Counted from the stretch's first letter, positions 1 through 7,980 are shown. The stretch is 14,924 nucleotides of DNA from Bacteroidales bacterium (GCA_007120675.1 SKNE01000023.1:1-14924); one strand, 5' to 3'. Made by a program: numbers and translations. Notes: generated by a model not told the origin, from the sequence alone.

Positions 1-1261
1 GGATGAATACCGGGGCGATGATGGCCCACTTGGCCGAGGCGCTGCCCATGAAGAGGTTGATGAAGGCCGAGAGCAGCACGAAGGCGGCGATGAGTACCGG
101 TCCGGTAAAGCCAATGTCACGCAGTCCTGCCGCCCCCTTGATGGCGATAATCAGTCCCAGGTTGGATTCGTTGAAGAAGTACACGAATTGTGCAGCAAAG
201 AAAACCAGGACGATATAGCCGCCCATCCCGGCCATGGACTTGATGATGTGCTTCATCATGTCCTTGTCGTTGCGTATGGTGCCTACGATGCGTCCGTACA
301 CCAGGGCGGGGATGAAGAAGAAGAGCAGGATGGCGATGATGATGCCGTCGAAGAATGGGGAGTGGAGCACCGACCCTGTTTCCGGGTTGCGCAGCAGGCC
401 GTTCTCCGGGATGACGGTGATGGCCATCAGTACAATGAAGATGCCCGCTGAGATGGCCGCCCAGCGCAGGCCTTTCTTTTCAGCAGGGGTGAGTTGCTCG
501 ATGGCGAAGCGTTCGGTGGTACCCTCGTATTTGCCCAGGCGGGGTTCGACGATGCGCTCAGTGACATAAACGCCCACGAAGAGCACCACGAAGCTGGAGG
601 CGATCATGAAGTAATAGTTCACTGCCGGGTTGATCACCATGTCGGGGATGATCAGCTGGGCTGCGCTGGTGGAGATCCCTGCCAGGATGGGGTCGATGGA
701 CCCGATGAAGAAATTGGCTCCAAAGCCACCGCTCACCCCGCAGAAGGCGGCAGCCAGTCCGGCCATGGGGTGCCTGCCAATGCCGTGAAAGAGCATGGCG
801 CCCAGGGGGATGAGGATCACATAGCCTGCCTCAACCGCCAGTCCCGACACGATGCCTGCCAGCACCACCGCACCGGTGATTAGCTTGGGTGGGGCCCCCA
901 GGACCAGGGCGCGGATCATGGTGGCAAAAAGACCAGTGCCTTCGGCCAGCCCGATGCCGATCATCACCACAAGAACGTATCCCAGGGGAGGGAAGCGCAG
1001 GAAGTTGTGCAAAAGGTTGGTGTACATCCAGCGGATGCCATCACCACTCAACAGGTTTTTTACGTGAACCACGCTGCCGTCGACCGGGTGGACGGCCGAT
1101 ACGCCCATGAAATAGGCGATGGTGGAGATCAGCACCACGATACCGGCCAGCATAGCGAAGATGGTGGCCGGATGGGGCAGGCGGTTTCCAACAATCTCAA
1201 TATAATCCAAAGACTTACCGAATACCTTCCGGCTGAATTGCCTAAACTTCTCTACGGGCAT
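1..1261 (-). CDS. AbgT-family transporter, 3' end cut by window edge
   Basis: Integral inner-membrane carrier of the AbgT family, whose members take up p-aminobenzoyl-glutamate (E. coli AbgT) or export sulfonamides and other antimetabolites (MtrF, YdaH). About 420 residues are present of a usual ~500. Seen in the translation: an N-terminal stretch with VGNRLPHPATIF, matching the family's conserved N-terminal VGN.LPHP; a first membrane segment (about residues 35-55); many further hydrophobic segments; a conserved glycine-rich stretch CGVSGGFGANFFIGSIDP; and, at the truncated end, GSASAKWAIIAPVFI, a family signature. The start is the ATG at 1261-1259, 29 bases after the peptidase stop, because an upstream ATG at about 1268 runs into a stop after five codons. 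It probably shares a transcript with the peptidase. Family assignment is strong; substrate and direction of transport cannot be read from the sequence. Confidence 0.9.
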   Translation of the reverse strand, partial: MPVEKFRQFSRKVFGKSLDYIEIVGNRLPHPATIFAMLAGIVVLISTIAYFMGVSAVHPVDGSVVHVKNLLSGDGIRWMYTNLLHNFLRFPPLGYVLVVMIGIGLAEGTGLFATMIRALVLGAPPKLITGAVVLAGIVSGLAVEAGYVILIPLGAMLFHGIGRHPMAGLAAAFCGVSGGFGANFFIGSIDPILAGISTSAAQLIIPDMVINPAVNYYFMIASSFVVLFVGVYVTERIVEPRLGKYEGTTERFAIEQLTPAEKKGLRWAAISAGIFIVLMAITVIPENGLLRNPETGSVLHSPFFDGIIIAILLFFFIPALVYGRIVGTIRNDKDMMKHIIKSMAGMGGYIVLVFFAAQFVYFFNESNLGLIIAIKGAAGLRDIGFTGPVLIAAFVLLSAFINLFMGSASAKWAIIAPVFI

Positions 1262-1290
1262 AAAAACATTCTTTTGTTATGGGTTCTTCC

Positions 1291-3318
1291 TTAGTGGTTT
1301 ATTACGCTTTCGGGGAATTTTTCGGGCTTCTCATCACGGGGCTTGTCCAGACGCAGGTAATGATCAAACCATTCCATGGTGCGCACCACATAGTCGAGGC
1401 GGTGCACATTGCGCTGGTTGCCGTGCCCTTCGTTCTGGTACCAGATGAGGCGCACCGGTGCCTTGCCGTGCAGTTTGAGTGCCCTGTACATCTCCAGGCC
1501 CTGGGAGGGATGGACGCGCGGGTCGGCGTCGCCGTGGAGGATCAGGGTGGGGGTGAGGCTCTGGTGGGCGTATTTCACAGGACTGCGGCTGTACACATCC
1601 TGCCAGTCTTCGTGGGTCCAGTAGCCCCAGTGCACGTAGTAGTCCTCCCACGGGATGTCGGTGGTGTTGCGCTTCGACACCTGGTTGGAGATCCCTACGA
1701 ACATCACTGCGGCTGCAAAGCGATCGGTATGGCGTGTGGCCGACCAGGCGCTGAAATAACCGCCATAGGATCCGCCACCGATGCCCACCCTGTCGATATC
1801 CACATAGCCCTCCTCAATGAGGTGGTCAATGCCATCGATCACGTCGTCGTATTCCACGCCCACCAGGTCACCATAACCAGCCATGGTGAAGTCGACGCCA
1901 CGGCCCGAGCTGGCCCGGTAATTGGGCATGAACACGAAATAGTCCCGTGCGGCGGCCACTTGTCCCCACGTACCGTAGGAGGTGACCCAGCCGTTCTGGA
2001 CTGCCGCTTCCGGACCACCATGGATGTACACAATGAGGGGATAACGGCGCCCTTCCTCGTAATTCAGGGGATAGAGCAACACCCCTTCAATGTCGTGTCC
2101 GTCGCGCGCATAATACCTGAGCTTGCGCTGTTGGGCCAGGCGGACATCCTCCAGCCAGGGGTTGTGCGTGGTGTGGCGTGCCAGGCCCCCATTCTCCACT
2201 TCAAAGGTGAAAAGTTCATTGGGATGCTGCCAGGTGTTGGCGGCCATGGAGATGAGCCCCTGGTTAACCTGAAAGTTCCTGAAAACAATGGTTTCCGGTT
2301 CTATGAGGATCTGGCGCTCTTCTTCGTCAAGACGCTGAAGACTCAGTACGATGTCGACGCTCTCCTCGGCGGCATAGAGGATGCCGTTGTCGTCCAGCCA
2401 GGCGAAATGGATCACCGACAGCTCCATGCCCTCCACCAGGTTGGGCACTTCTTCGAAGCCGACAATGCTGTCCAGGTCCATCACGAAGAGACTGCCCTCC
2501 ACCGAGTCCTCCAGCTTGCTGGCGCCACGGAAAGCCAGCTTGCTGCCATCGGGACTGAAGGCCATGTTGGCCAGCTTGCCCGGGTTTTCCATGATAAGGT
2601 TGATCTCCCCACTTTGGAGGTCCACCAGGTGGATGCGCTTGAACATATAGCTGTCGTCTACCAGGTTCCTTGGCGCTATGGCAGCCGCGGCAGTGCGTCC
2701 GTCGGGACTCAGAACAAAATCAAAAACGGTCACCCCTTCTGTTACCTGGCGTGCACGCTGACCGGGGATGTCCCATATATAAAGGTTGCGGTGTGACCAC
2801 TCCTCCTCGTACACTTCGATCTCGATGCCCCTGCTGCGGAACTTCTGTCGCATGGGATCTCCTTCTCCCACGGCGGTGAAAGCGATTGTTTCGTCGTCAA
2901 TGAATGCGTAGCTTATCACACTGGCGGTATGCTGGGTAAGGGCTTTGGGCTCACCACCCCTCAGGCTCATGGCGTACACCTGCAGATAGGGTACATCAGG
3001 CAGGTTGGCCCTGAAGGTGACCGCATCACCCGACGGGGTCCATCCGATGCCGAATATCCGGCGGTTTCCTGTCATGAAGGGGATGACTTCATCACGCTCA
3101 ATATCATATACATAAAGTTCTCTATAATCGGTTCCGGCCGAATGGGTGAATGGCCGTGGCACATTGACCGTATAAGCGATGTATTGGTTGTCGGGTGAGA
3201 TGGCTGTTTCCACCACCATCTTCAGGTCGAACATGTTGCGTGTGGTGATGTGGTCGTCGGCCCGGACAAGGCTTGCGGTGACCATGATAAGGCCCAGGAG
3301 GATCGTCAGTTTGCGCAT
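1291..3318 (-). CDS. Secreted S9-family (prolyl oligopeptidase/DPP-like) serine peptidase
   Basis: Serine peptidase of family S9, which removes dipeptides or acyl-amino acids from, or cuts, short peptides. It is 675 residues long from the chosen start. Residues 1-20 (MRKLTILLGLIMVTASLVRA) form a signal peptide, so it should act outside the cytoplasm. Residues about 25-400 look like the beta-propeller, with repeated blade-like motifs such as LSPDGRTAA and FSPDGSKLAF. The C-terminal alpha/beta-hydrolase domain carries YIHGGPEA, the nucleophile motif GGGSYGG (Ser about 517), HGDADPRVHP (Asp about 599) and NEGHGN (His about 632), a complete triad. A longer frame begins at a TTG at 3402, but it adds a hydrophilic leader before the signal peptide and runs into the candidate promoter, so the ATG at 3318-3316 is preferred. 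AbgT follows 29 bases downstream. Exact specificity (DPP4-, DPP5- or acylaminoacyl-type) is not decided. Confidence 0.93.
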   Translation of the reverse strand: MRKLTILLGLIMVTASLVRADDHITTRNMFDLKMVVETAISPDNQYIAYTVNVPRPFTHSAGTDYRELYVYDIERDEVIPFMTGNRRIFGIGWTPSGDAVTFRANLPDVPYLQVYAMSLRGGEPKALTQHTASVISYAFIDDETIAFTAVGEGDPMRQKFRSRGIEIEVYEEEWSHRNLYIWDIPGQRARQVTEGVTVFDFVLSPDGRTAAAAIAPRNLVDDSYMFKRIHLVDLQSGEINLIMENPGKLANMAFSPDGSKLAFRGASKLEDSVEGSLFVMDLDSIVGFEEVPNLVEGMELSVIHFAWLDDNGILYAAEESVDIVLSLQRLDEEERQILIEPETIVFRNFQVNQGLISMAANTWQHPNELFTFEVENGGLARHTTHNPWLEDVRLAQQRKLRYYARDGHDIEGVLLYPLNYEEGRRYPLIVYIHGGPEAAVQNGWVTSYGTWGQVAAARDYFVFMPNYRASSGRGVDFTMAGYGDLVGVEYDDVIDGIDHLIEEGYVDIDRVGIGGGSYGGYFSAWSATRHTDRFAAAVMFVGISNQVSKRNTTDIPWEDYYVHWGYWTHEDWQDVYSRSPVKYAHQSLTPTLILHGDADPRVHPSQGLEMYRALKLHGKAPVRLIWYQNEGHGNQRNVHRLDYVVRTMEWFDHYLRLDKPRDEKPEKFPESVINH

Positions 3319-3373
3319 GGGATCGGTTTTTTGTTGGCTATTGGATTGGTTTTTATGGTTGTTGTGGTGGCCA

Positions 3374-3403
3374 CAAAAATAATGATTTTTTTGAGTCACC
3401 AAA
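3374..3403 (-). promoter_or_regulatory. Candidate Bacteroidota promoter for the S9 peptidase
   Basis: On the minus strand TTTG (3403-3400) is followed after 18 bases by TATTTTTG (3381-3374), which fits the Bacteroidota -33/-7 pattern TTTG and TAnnTTTG. The usual gap is about 19-21 bases, so spacing is slightly short. It lies in the gap after ispE and would give a leader of roughly 50 bases before the peptidase ATG at 3318. A small inverted repeat (3362-3376) overlaps the end of the -7 element. Confidence 0.5.
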
Positions 3404-3415
3404 TAGGGTGCCGGC

Positions 3416-4483
3416 TCACAGGATGGGAGTTGCCTCCCTGACGTGGCAGGCAGGAAAGGCCTGGCAGAGTGCCGCCATGGACGGCATTGTCCGGAACAGG
3501 CCGTAGAGTGAGGAACCGCTTCCGCTCATGGAGGCATAGCTTGCACCGAAGGCCATCAGCTGTTCTTTGATCGCTTTCAGCACCGGGTACAGTTTGAAGA
3601 TGGGCCCCTCGAAATCGTTTTCCAGGTGGCCTGGCCACTCCTCCGCCCTGCGCGAAAGGATCGTCTTCAGCCCGGGGGTTTCCCCACGGGCTTTCACCAG
3701 GGAGTAGGCGTAGCCGGTATTGATTTGGATGGGGGGGGTGACGACCAATAGCCGAAAGCCTTTCAGCTGGTCCACTGGCATCGCTTCCAGCCTGTCGCCC
3801 CTGCCGGTGGCCAGCATGGGATTGCGGTGAAGGAAGAAGGGACAGTCACTGCCCAGCCGGGCTGACAAGTGGTGCAGGGCCTGCATGTCCAGGCCCAAAG
3901 AAAAGTGCTTATCCAAAAGCTGCAGCATGAAGGTCCCGTCGGCGCTGCCACCCCCCAGTCCACTACCCGGCGGGATATTCTTATGCAGAAAGATGTGCAG
4001 GGGGGGAAGGGATGCCGGCATCTTACCATCCGTTGATTCTGCCTGCCCGCGCGGAGCTTCCCGCCTTTGTTCACTAAGCAGCTGGTCCACCAGCGTAAGG
4101 GCCTTCATGACCAGGTTCTGCCCGCTGGCGCCGTCTGTTCGTTGGCTAGCCCCGTCTGTCTGTTGGCCGGACCCGTCTGTTCGTTGGCTGGCGCCGTCTG
4201 TTCGTTGGCTGGCGCTGTCTGTTCGTTCACTGGCGCTGTCTGTTCGTTCACTGGCGCCGTCTGTCTGTTCGCCGGCGCTGTCTGTCTGCCTGCTGGCATA
4301 GTCTATCCGCCTGCCGCTGAGGTGTAGCCTGGTCCTGCCATTCCGTGACGGGATCACCTCCAGGATGTCGTGATAAGCAATGGGCACAAGGACTGTTTCA
4401 ATGGCATGGAATCCTTTTCCGCCGGGGGGCTTTTCCAGGACATGCAGACCCAGGTTGATCTTGGCGTGGGGAAATACTATCAT
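3416..4483 (-). CDS. ispE: 4-diphosphocytidyl-2-C-methyl-D-erythritol kinase with tandem-repeat insert
   Basis: Cytoplasmic GHMP-family kinase that phosphorylates the 2-hydroxyl of CDP-methylerythritol with ATP, a step of the non-mevalonate isoprenoid pathway. It is 355 residues long, against about 270-290 for the family. The three GHMP motifs are present: AKINLGLHV (Lys8), the ATP loop IPPGSGLGGGSADG (residues about 170-183, Asp182), and MSGSGSSLYGLF (about 319-330). The loop reads GGGSAD rather than the usual GGGSSD; the Asp is kept. The extra length is mostly residues 63-122, eight seven-residue units of type ASQRTDG between the strand ending SGRRIDY and the helix starting NLVMKA. A second, smaller hydrophilic extension is at about 138-160. 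The start is the ATG at 4483, since MIVFPHAKINLGL matches the family's N-terminus; an upstream ATG at 4522 would overlap the previous gene. It begins 13 bases after the AsmA-like gene and is likely co-transcribed. Function is secure; the repeat's effect is unknown. Confidence 0.95.
   Translation of the reverse strand: MIVFPHAKINLGLHVLEKPPGGKGFHAIETVLVPIAYHDILEVIPSRNGRTRLHLSGRRIDYASRQTDSAGEQTDGASERTDSASERTDSASQRTDGASQRTDGSGQQTDGASQRTDGASGQNLVMKALTLVDQLLSEQRREAPRGQAESTDGKMPASLPPLHIFLHKNIPPGSGLGGGSADGTFMLQLLDKHFSLGLDMQALHHLSARLGSDCPFFLHRNPMLATGRGDRLEAMPVDQLKGFRLLVVTPPIQINTGYAYSLVKARGETPGLKTILSRRAEEWPGHLENDFEGPIFKLYPVLKAIKEQLMAFGASYASMSGSGSSLYGLFRTMPSMAALCQAFPACHVREATPIL
4118..4297 (-). repeat. 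21-bp in-frame tandem repeat (8 units plus partial) inside ispE
   Basis: Eight consecutive 21-base units occupy 4130-4297, with a partial ninth (residues ASGQ) to 4118. On the coding strand the typical unit is GCCAGCCAACGAACAGACGG plus one base, translating as ASQRTDG. The units read ASRQTDS, AGEQTDG, ASERTDS, ASERTDS, ASQRTDG, ASQRTDG, SGQQTDG and ASQRTDG. Units 3 and 4 are identical in DNA, units 5 and 6 differ by one base, and ACAGAC is invariant in all eight. Since 21 is a multiple of three, gain or loss of whole units keeps the kinase in frame. This looks like a minisatellite (VNTR) expanded by slippage or recombination. Confidence 0.95.
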
Positions 4484-4496
4484 CGAAACGGCTGTG

Positions 4497-7130
4497 TCAA
4501 AAGTCAAACTCCTCCCATTCAATCACAAAATGCCCTTCTTCCTGCTTTTGAAGAATCTGTCGTTCTTTTTCCCGTTCCGGACGATCTCCGTTGGCAGTGT
4601 CTGGGGGCAGGCTGTCCCGGCCCGGCCTGCTGAGGAAGCTGAACTCCTCACGCAGGATATTCGCCAGGTTCCTTCTTTCCTCCCTCAGGTCATCACGCAG
4701 CTTGTCACGAACCCCGGCGTAGTCGTATCCCAGGACGGGCTCACGGGTGGTTCCGGTGATCTTCAAAAAGAGGGTGGTGCGGCCGAGCCCGTCATCCATG
4801 ATCTCCCCGTATTGCTCTTGCGGGTTGCGGCGGGACCGGTGCTGTGAGCCCAGGAGGTCGCTGAGCAGCACCTGCAGCCGGTAATCCACTTCATTGTCGA
4901 AGCTGTGCCGGCCGCTGAGCTGCAGGTCCAGTGCGCTGGATTGGATGGTCATGTCGGGAATCAGTATGAGGCGGTCCTTGATGTGGACCTCATTTTCCAG
5001 GGTCGAAAAGGATACGTCAGACAAGTCGCTGGTGCGCAGAAAGTCGGAGAGGGTGATCATGGGCTGGTAATTCACCAGCCTGCCGTTTTCAACTTTTAGC
5101 CTGGCCGTGGTTTCCATGCTCTCCCAGCAGATATTGAGCCGGTCATCCCAATGGGCCGAAAAAAACAGGTCGGCATCCACTGTGCCATGGATGTTCTCGT
5201 GGATGAGGTCTTGCTGTCCGAAGTTGCCGGTTTGGTAAAACAGCTGGTGTATATCCACGTCGATGAGCTGGGCCTGGCACTGCGAATATAGCTGACCGGC
5301 CGTGCGTCCGTCTACCTGGCCGTGCATGAACACCCTGCCTCCCATGGTGTGGAAGACCAGGTGGTCGGCAAAGAGGCGCTGGTTTTCCAGGCGTGTGCTA
5401 CCCTCTACCTTGCTTGCGGTAAAGCGCCTGAACCGCAGTTTGTCTATGCCCGCATCGAGCTGCAGCCTGAGCCGCCTGGGCAGGCGGAGGCGATAGGTTT
5501 CGGTTGTCTTGCTCTCCCCATCTTTGAGAAGCTCATCCAGGTTGATGTAGCTTGATTCCAGGCCGGCCCGCACCACAATGGATTGATCGGGGAGGAAGAG
5601 GTAGGGCAACACGTTATCCATTCGTCCCACCAGGGAAAAATCGCTCTCGCCCGCTTGTCCCATTAGTTGCCGTATCTCCAGGCTGCTATCGTCAAACAGG
5701 AGCGTCCCGCGAAAATCATTGTAAGGAAGCAGGTGGTTGTCGTTAAGGACAAAATGCAGGTGGTCAAAGGCCACATGTCCGGAAATCTCCGCTGCCAGCA
5801 GGTCGCTGTGGCTAAACTCCCTTCCGCCACTCATCCTGCCCGCAAAAGCCAGGTTCAGCTTTATTTGTCCCCTGGCCTGCGTGACACCCTCCACCGGGTG
5901 CCATGCCAGGAGATCTTCTGCGTCAAGCAAGGCCTGCAGGTTGAATGCCAGGGAAGGTTGCCGGAAGTTTTTCCAGTGGAGGTTTCCCTCCAGCCTCCCG
6001 CCCGCCATATGGCCTGTAAAGTCCTTTATCCTGAGCTCGCTGCTGGAAGCGTTCCGTTGCGCCCCGTTGCTGTAGCTCCCGCTGAGCTGTGTGATGGCGA
6101 CGCTTTTTCCGCTTTCCGGGTCCCTGATTCCGCCACCTCTCCAGGAGAAGCTGCAGTGGATGGCCGGTGAGCTCCCGTCGCCCAGGTAGCCTTTCAGGGT
6201 GGCATCAAAGCTGCATTGTCCGCGGGGCTGGTAGCCCATCACGGACTGCCGCCATTGCCAGGGCATATCAGCCAGTATGGTTTCTGCATCCAGGTTGTGT
6301 CCCGACAGCTCCAGGTGAAGCCAGGGCCTGTCACCCGACCAGTCCACCAATGCGTCCAGCGAGAAAGACTGCCCGTTCCATTCCATGCGGGCCTCCTGCA
6401 GCCGGAGGCGTTCATCTCCCAAAAAGTTCATGAACAGGTCGGCGTGCAGTTTGGCGCCTGGTACGCTGCTTCCGCCAACTTCCAGTTCCACAAGGTGTAA
6501 GATGCCCCTGGCAGACAGGGCAGGCTGCGGATCCAGTATCCTTCCCTGCAGGTCCAGTCCCTCGATGTCAGCCTGGACAAGGAGCCGTGACTCCTCGTCC
6601 AGCATGCTGAAGGCCATATCCTTCAACCTGATGCGCCGGATATCGATGGAAAATCCTGCTTCTGCGGCAGCAGCTTTTTCAGTGCCTGGCAGCCGGACAG
6701 GTTGCCTGGCTGCTTCATGATTACCATTGCGGCTGATCATGATGCTGCCACCGGATAAGGACAGCTCCCTCAGTGTATAATTTCCGCGGAGGAGATCAGC
6801 CAGGCTGAAATGCAGTTGCATCAGGTGGGTTTGAAGGCTTGCTCCCCCTTTTGGGTCCTCCACGTCCCGGGCGAGCTCAAGGCCGTGCAATTCAAGGCTG
6901 CCCCGGGGAAAGTGCCGGACCAGGTCGAGCCTCACGCGCTCAAAGCGGATCTCGGCCTCCAGCTCGTTGCCCAGTCCGTCCAAAAAGACCGAAACAAGCC
7001 TGTCGCGATAGGCCCATCCCAATATCAGCAGAATAAAAAACAGGGTCAAAGTGAACAGGATGCCACTGATGCTGGCCAGTCGCACAAATTCACGAAGCAT
7101 GGCTGTCTTTCTCGCTTTGGTTTTTGGCAT
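4497..7130 (-). CDS. AsmA-like envelope protein
   Basis: Large membrane-anchored periplasmic protein of the AsmA-like superfamily, implicated in other bacteria in outer-membrane biogenesis and inter-membrane phospholipid transport. It is 877 residues from the chosen start. A basic cytoplasmic N-terminus (PKTKARKTAMLREFVR) precedes one membrane segment at about residues 16-40, followed directly by YRDRLVSVFLDGLGNEL, the usual start of such proteins. The body is a long run of amphipathic beta-strands (for example LHADLFMNFLGDERLRL). The C-terminal part has AsmA_2-like features: GTVDADLFFSAHWD, VENGRLVNYQPMITLSDFL and FLKITGTTREPVLGYD. The tail is highly charged and ends VIEWEEFDF. The start at 7130 lies 5 bases after the pseudouridine synthase stop; an ATG at 7187 would overlap that gene by about 50 bases, and an ATG at 7100 is also possible. 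ispE follows 13 bases downstream. Family assignment is good; a specific role is inferred only. Confidence 0.82.
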   Translation of the reverse strand: MPKTKARKTAMLREFVRLASISGILFTLTLFFILLILGWAYRDRLVSVFLDGLGNELEAEIRFERVRLDLVRHFPRGSLELHGLELARDVEDPKGGASLQTHLMQLHFSLADLLRGNYTLRELSLSGGSIMISRNGNHEAARQPVRLPGTEKAAAAEAGFSIDIRRIRLKDMAFSMLDEESRLLVQADIEGLDLQGRILDPQPALSARGILHLVELEVGGSSVPGAKLHADLFMNFLGDERLRLQEARMEWNGQSFSLDALVDWSGDRPWLHLELSGHNLDAETILADMPWQWRQSVMGYQPRGQCSFDATLKGYLGDGSSPAIHCSFSWRGGGIRDPESGKSVAITQLSGSYSNGAQRNASSSELRIKDFTGHMAGGRLEGNLHWKNFRQPSLAFNLQALLDAEDLLAWHPVEGVTQARGQIKLNLAFAGRMSGGREFSHSDLLAAEISGHVAFDHLHFVLNDNHLLPYNDFRGTLLFDDSSLEIRQLMGQAGESDFSLVGRMDNVLPYLFLPDQSIVVRAGLESSYINLDELLKDGESKTTETYRLRLPRRLRLQLDAGIDKLRFRRFTASKVEGSTRLENQRLFADHLVFHTMGGRVFMHGQVDGRTAGQLYSQCQAQLIDVDIHQLFYQTGNFGQQDLIHENIHGTVDADLFFSAHWDDRLNICWESMETTARLKVENGRLVNYQPMITLSDFLRTSDLSDVSFSTLENEVHIKDRLILIPDMTIQSSALDLQLSGRHSFDNEVDYRLQVLLSDLLGSQHRSRRNPQEQYGEIMDDGLGRTTLFLKITGTTREPVLGYDYAGVRDKLRDDLREERRNLANILREEFSFLSRPGRDSLPPDTANGDRPEREKERQILQKQEEGHFVIEWEEFDF

Positions 7131-7135
7131 GCGTG

Positions 7136-7939
7136 TCAGGAAATGATTTTCAGGAAGGCCACCTCTTTCTCGGTCAGCTGGCGCCATTTCCCCCTGGGGA
7201 GATTCTTTTTTGTCAGGCCGGCAAACATGGCCCGGTCCAGCTTGGTGACCTTATAGCCCATCTGTTCAAAGATCCGCCTGACCACCCTGTTTTGGCCCGA
7301 GTGCAGCTCGATCCCCACCTCTTTCTTGTCGCCGGGGTTGGCGTATTCTATCCTGTCGGGCACCACCGTTTCACCGCCCAGCCTGACCCCTTCGGCAATG
7401 CGCAGCATGTCAGGCTTGGACAGGTTTTTATCCAGGTGCACATGGTAAAGCTTTCTCACACCATGGGCCGGGTGGGTAAGCTTTTTGGTCAGCTCCCCAT
7501 CATTGGTCAGCAAAAGCAGCCCGGTGGTGTTTCTGTCCAGGCGTCCCACGGGATACAGCCTCTCCCTGAAGGCATTTCCCAGGAGCTGCACGACCGTTTT
7601 CCGGTTCTGGGGGTCGTCTGCCGTGGTGATATAGTCCTTGGGTTTGTTCAGGAGGACATAGATCTTTTTTTCGCCGGTGAGCTTTTGTTTTCCAAAGAAC
7701 ACCTTATCGTCCGGTTGGACCTTGGTGCCCAGCTCGGTGACGATGACGCCATTCACTTTGATGGCGCCGTTTTGTATCAGTTCATCGGCCTCCCGGCGCG
7801 AGCAGACACCTGCATTGGCGATGAATTTATTGAGCCGCATGCCGGCGTCGGCGGACTGGTCTTTCTTGAAGGTGCCGGACCTGGCTTTGGGCTTTCTTCC
7901 GCCCACCTGGCGCGGACCCTTGCTGCGAGGATGTTTCAT
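7136..7939 (-). CDS. RluB/RsuA-family pseudouridine synthase
   Basis: Isomerises a specific uridine in ribosomal RNA to pseudouridine (RluB/RluE/RluF/RsuA family; in E. coli RluB modifies 23S rRNA U2605). It is 267 residues long. A basic tail (residues 1-33, rich in Lys and Arg) precedes an S4 RNA-binding domain starting MRLNKFIANAGVCSRREAD (about 34-52) and continuing to about residue 80. The catalytic domain begins VLLNKPKDYITT, and GRLDRNTTGLLLLTNDG gives the catalytic Asp at about 135. The RQ-type motif SGQNRVVRRIFEQMGYKV and LPRGKWRQLTEKE close the domain as in this family. The gene starts 42 bases after a terminator hairpin, so it appears to head a new unit with the AsmA-like gene and ispE behind it, but no clear TAnnTTTG promoter is visible in that gap. 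The family is secure; which uridine is modified is not shown, so no symbol is given. Confidence 0.93.
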   Translation of the reverse strand: MKHPRSKGPRQVGGRKPKARSGTFKKDQSADAGMRLNKFIANAGVCSRREADELIQNGAIKVNGVIVTELGTKVQPDDKVFFGKQKLTGEKKIYVLLNKPKDYITTADDPQNRKTVVQLLGNAFRERLYPVGRLDRNTTGLLLLTNDGELTKKLTHPAHGVRKLYHVHLDKNLSKPDMLRIAEGVRLGGETVVPDRIEYANPGDKKEVGIELHSGQNRVVRRIFEQMGYKVTKLDRAMFAGLTKKNLPRGKWRQLTEKEVAFLKIIS

Positions 7940-7980
7940 GGCTGCTTGTTTGTCCCGTTAAACCCTGGTGCTTAGATATC

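Noticed and set aside
1279..2796. 505-residue open frame on the plus strand
   Set aside because: It lies fully antisense to the S9 peptidase, whose catalytic motifs and signal peptide are clear; the plus-strand product is His/Val-rich with no family likeness, as expected of a shadow in GC-rich DNA.
3319..3402. TTG start at 3402 for the S9 peptidase
   Set aside because: It would put 28 hydrophilic residues before a good signal peptide and place the start within the likely promoter.
4118..4297. CRISPR array
   Set aside because: Units are directly contiguous with no spacers, have a period of 21 bases, and are in frame inside a conserved gene.
4067..4327. Plus-strand repeat proteins (AVCSLAG and SVRWLAP types)
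   Set aside because: These are other-frame readings of the 21-base array in ispE; the ispE frame has kinase motifs on both sides.
4484..4522. ATG at 4522 for ispE
   Set aside because: It overlaps the AsmA-like gene's end, and family proteins begin at the MIVFPHAKINLGL residue.
7131..7187. Earlier ATG for the AsmA-like gene at 7187
   Set aside because: It would overlap the end of the pseudouridine synthase by about 50 bases and add a non-family-like leader; the ATG at 7130 fits directly after that stop.
7124..7975. 283-residue plus-strand frame
   Set aside because: It is antisense to the pseudouridine synthase and has no recognisable motifs.
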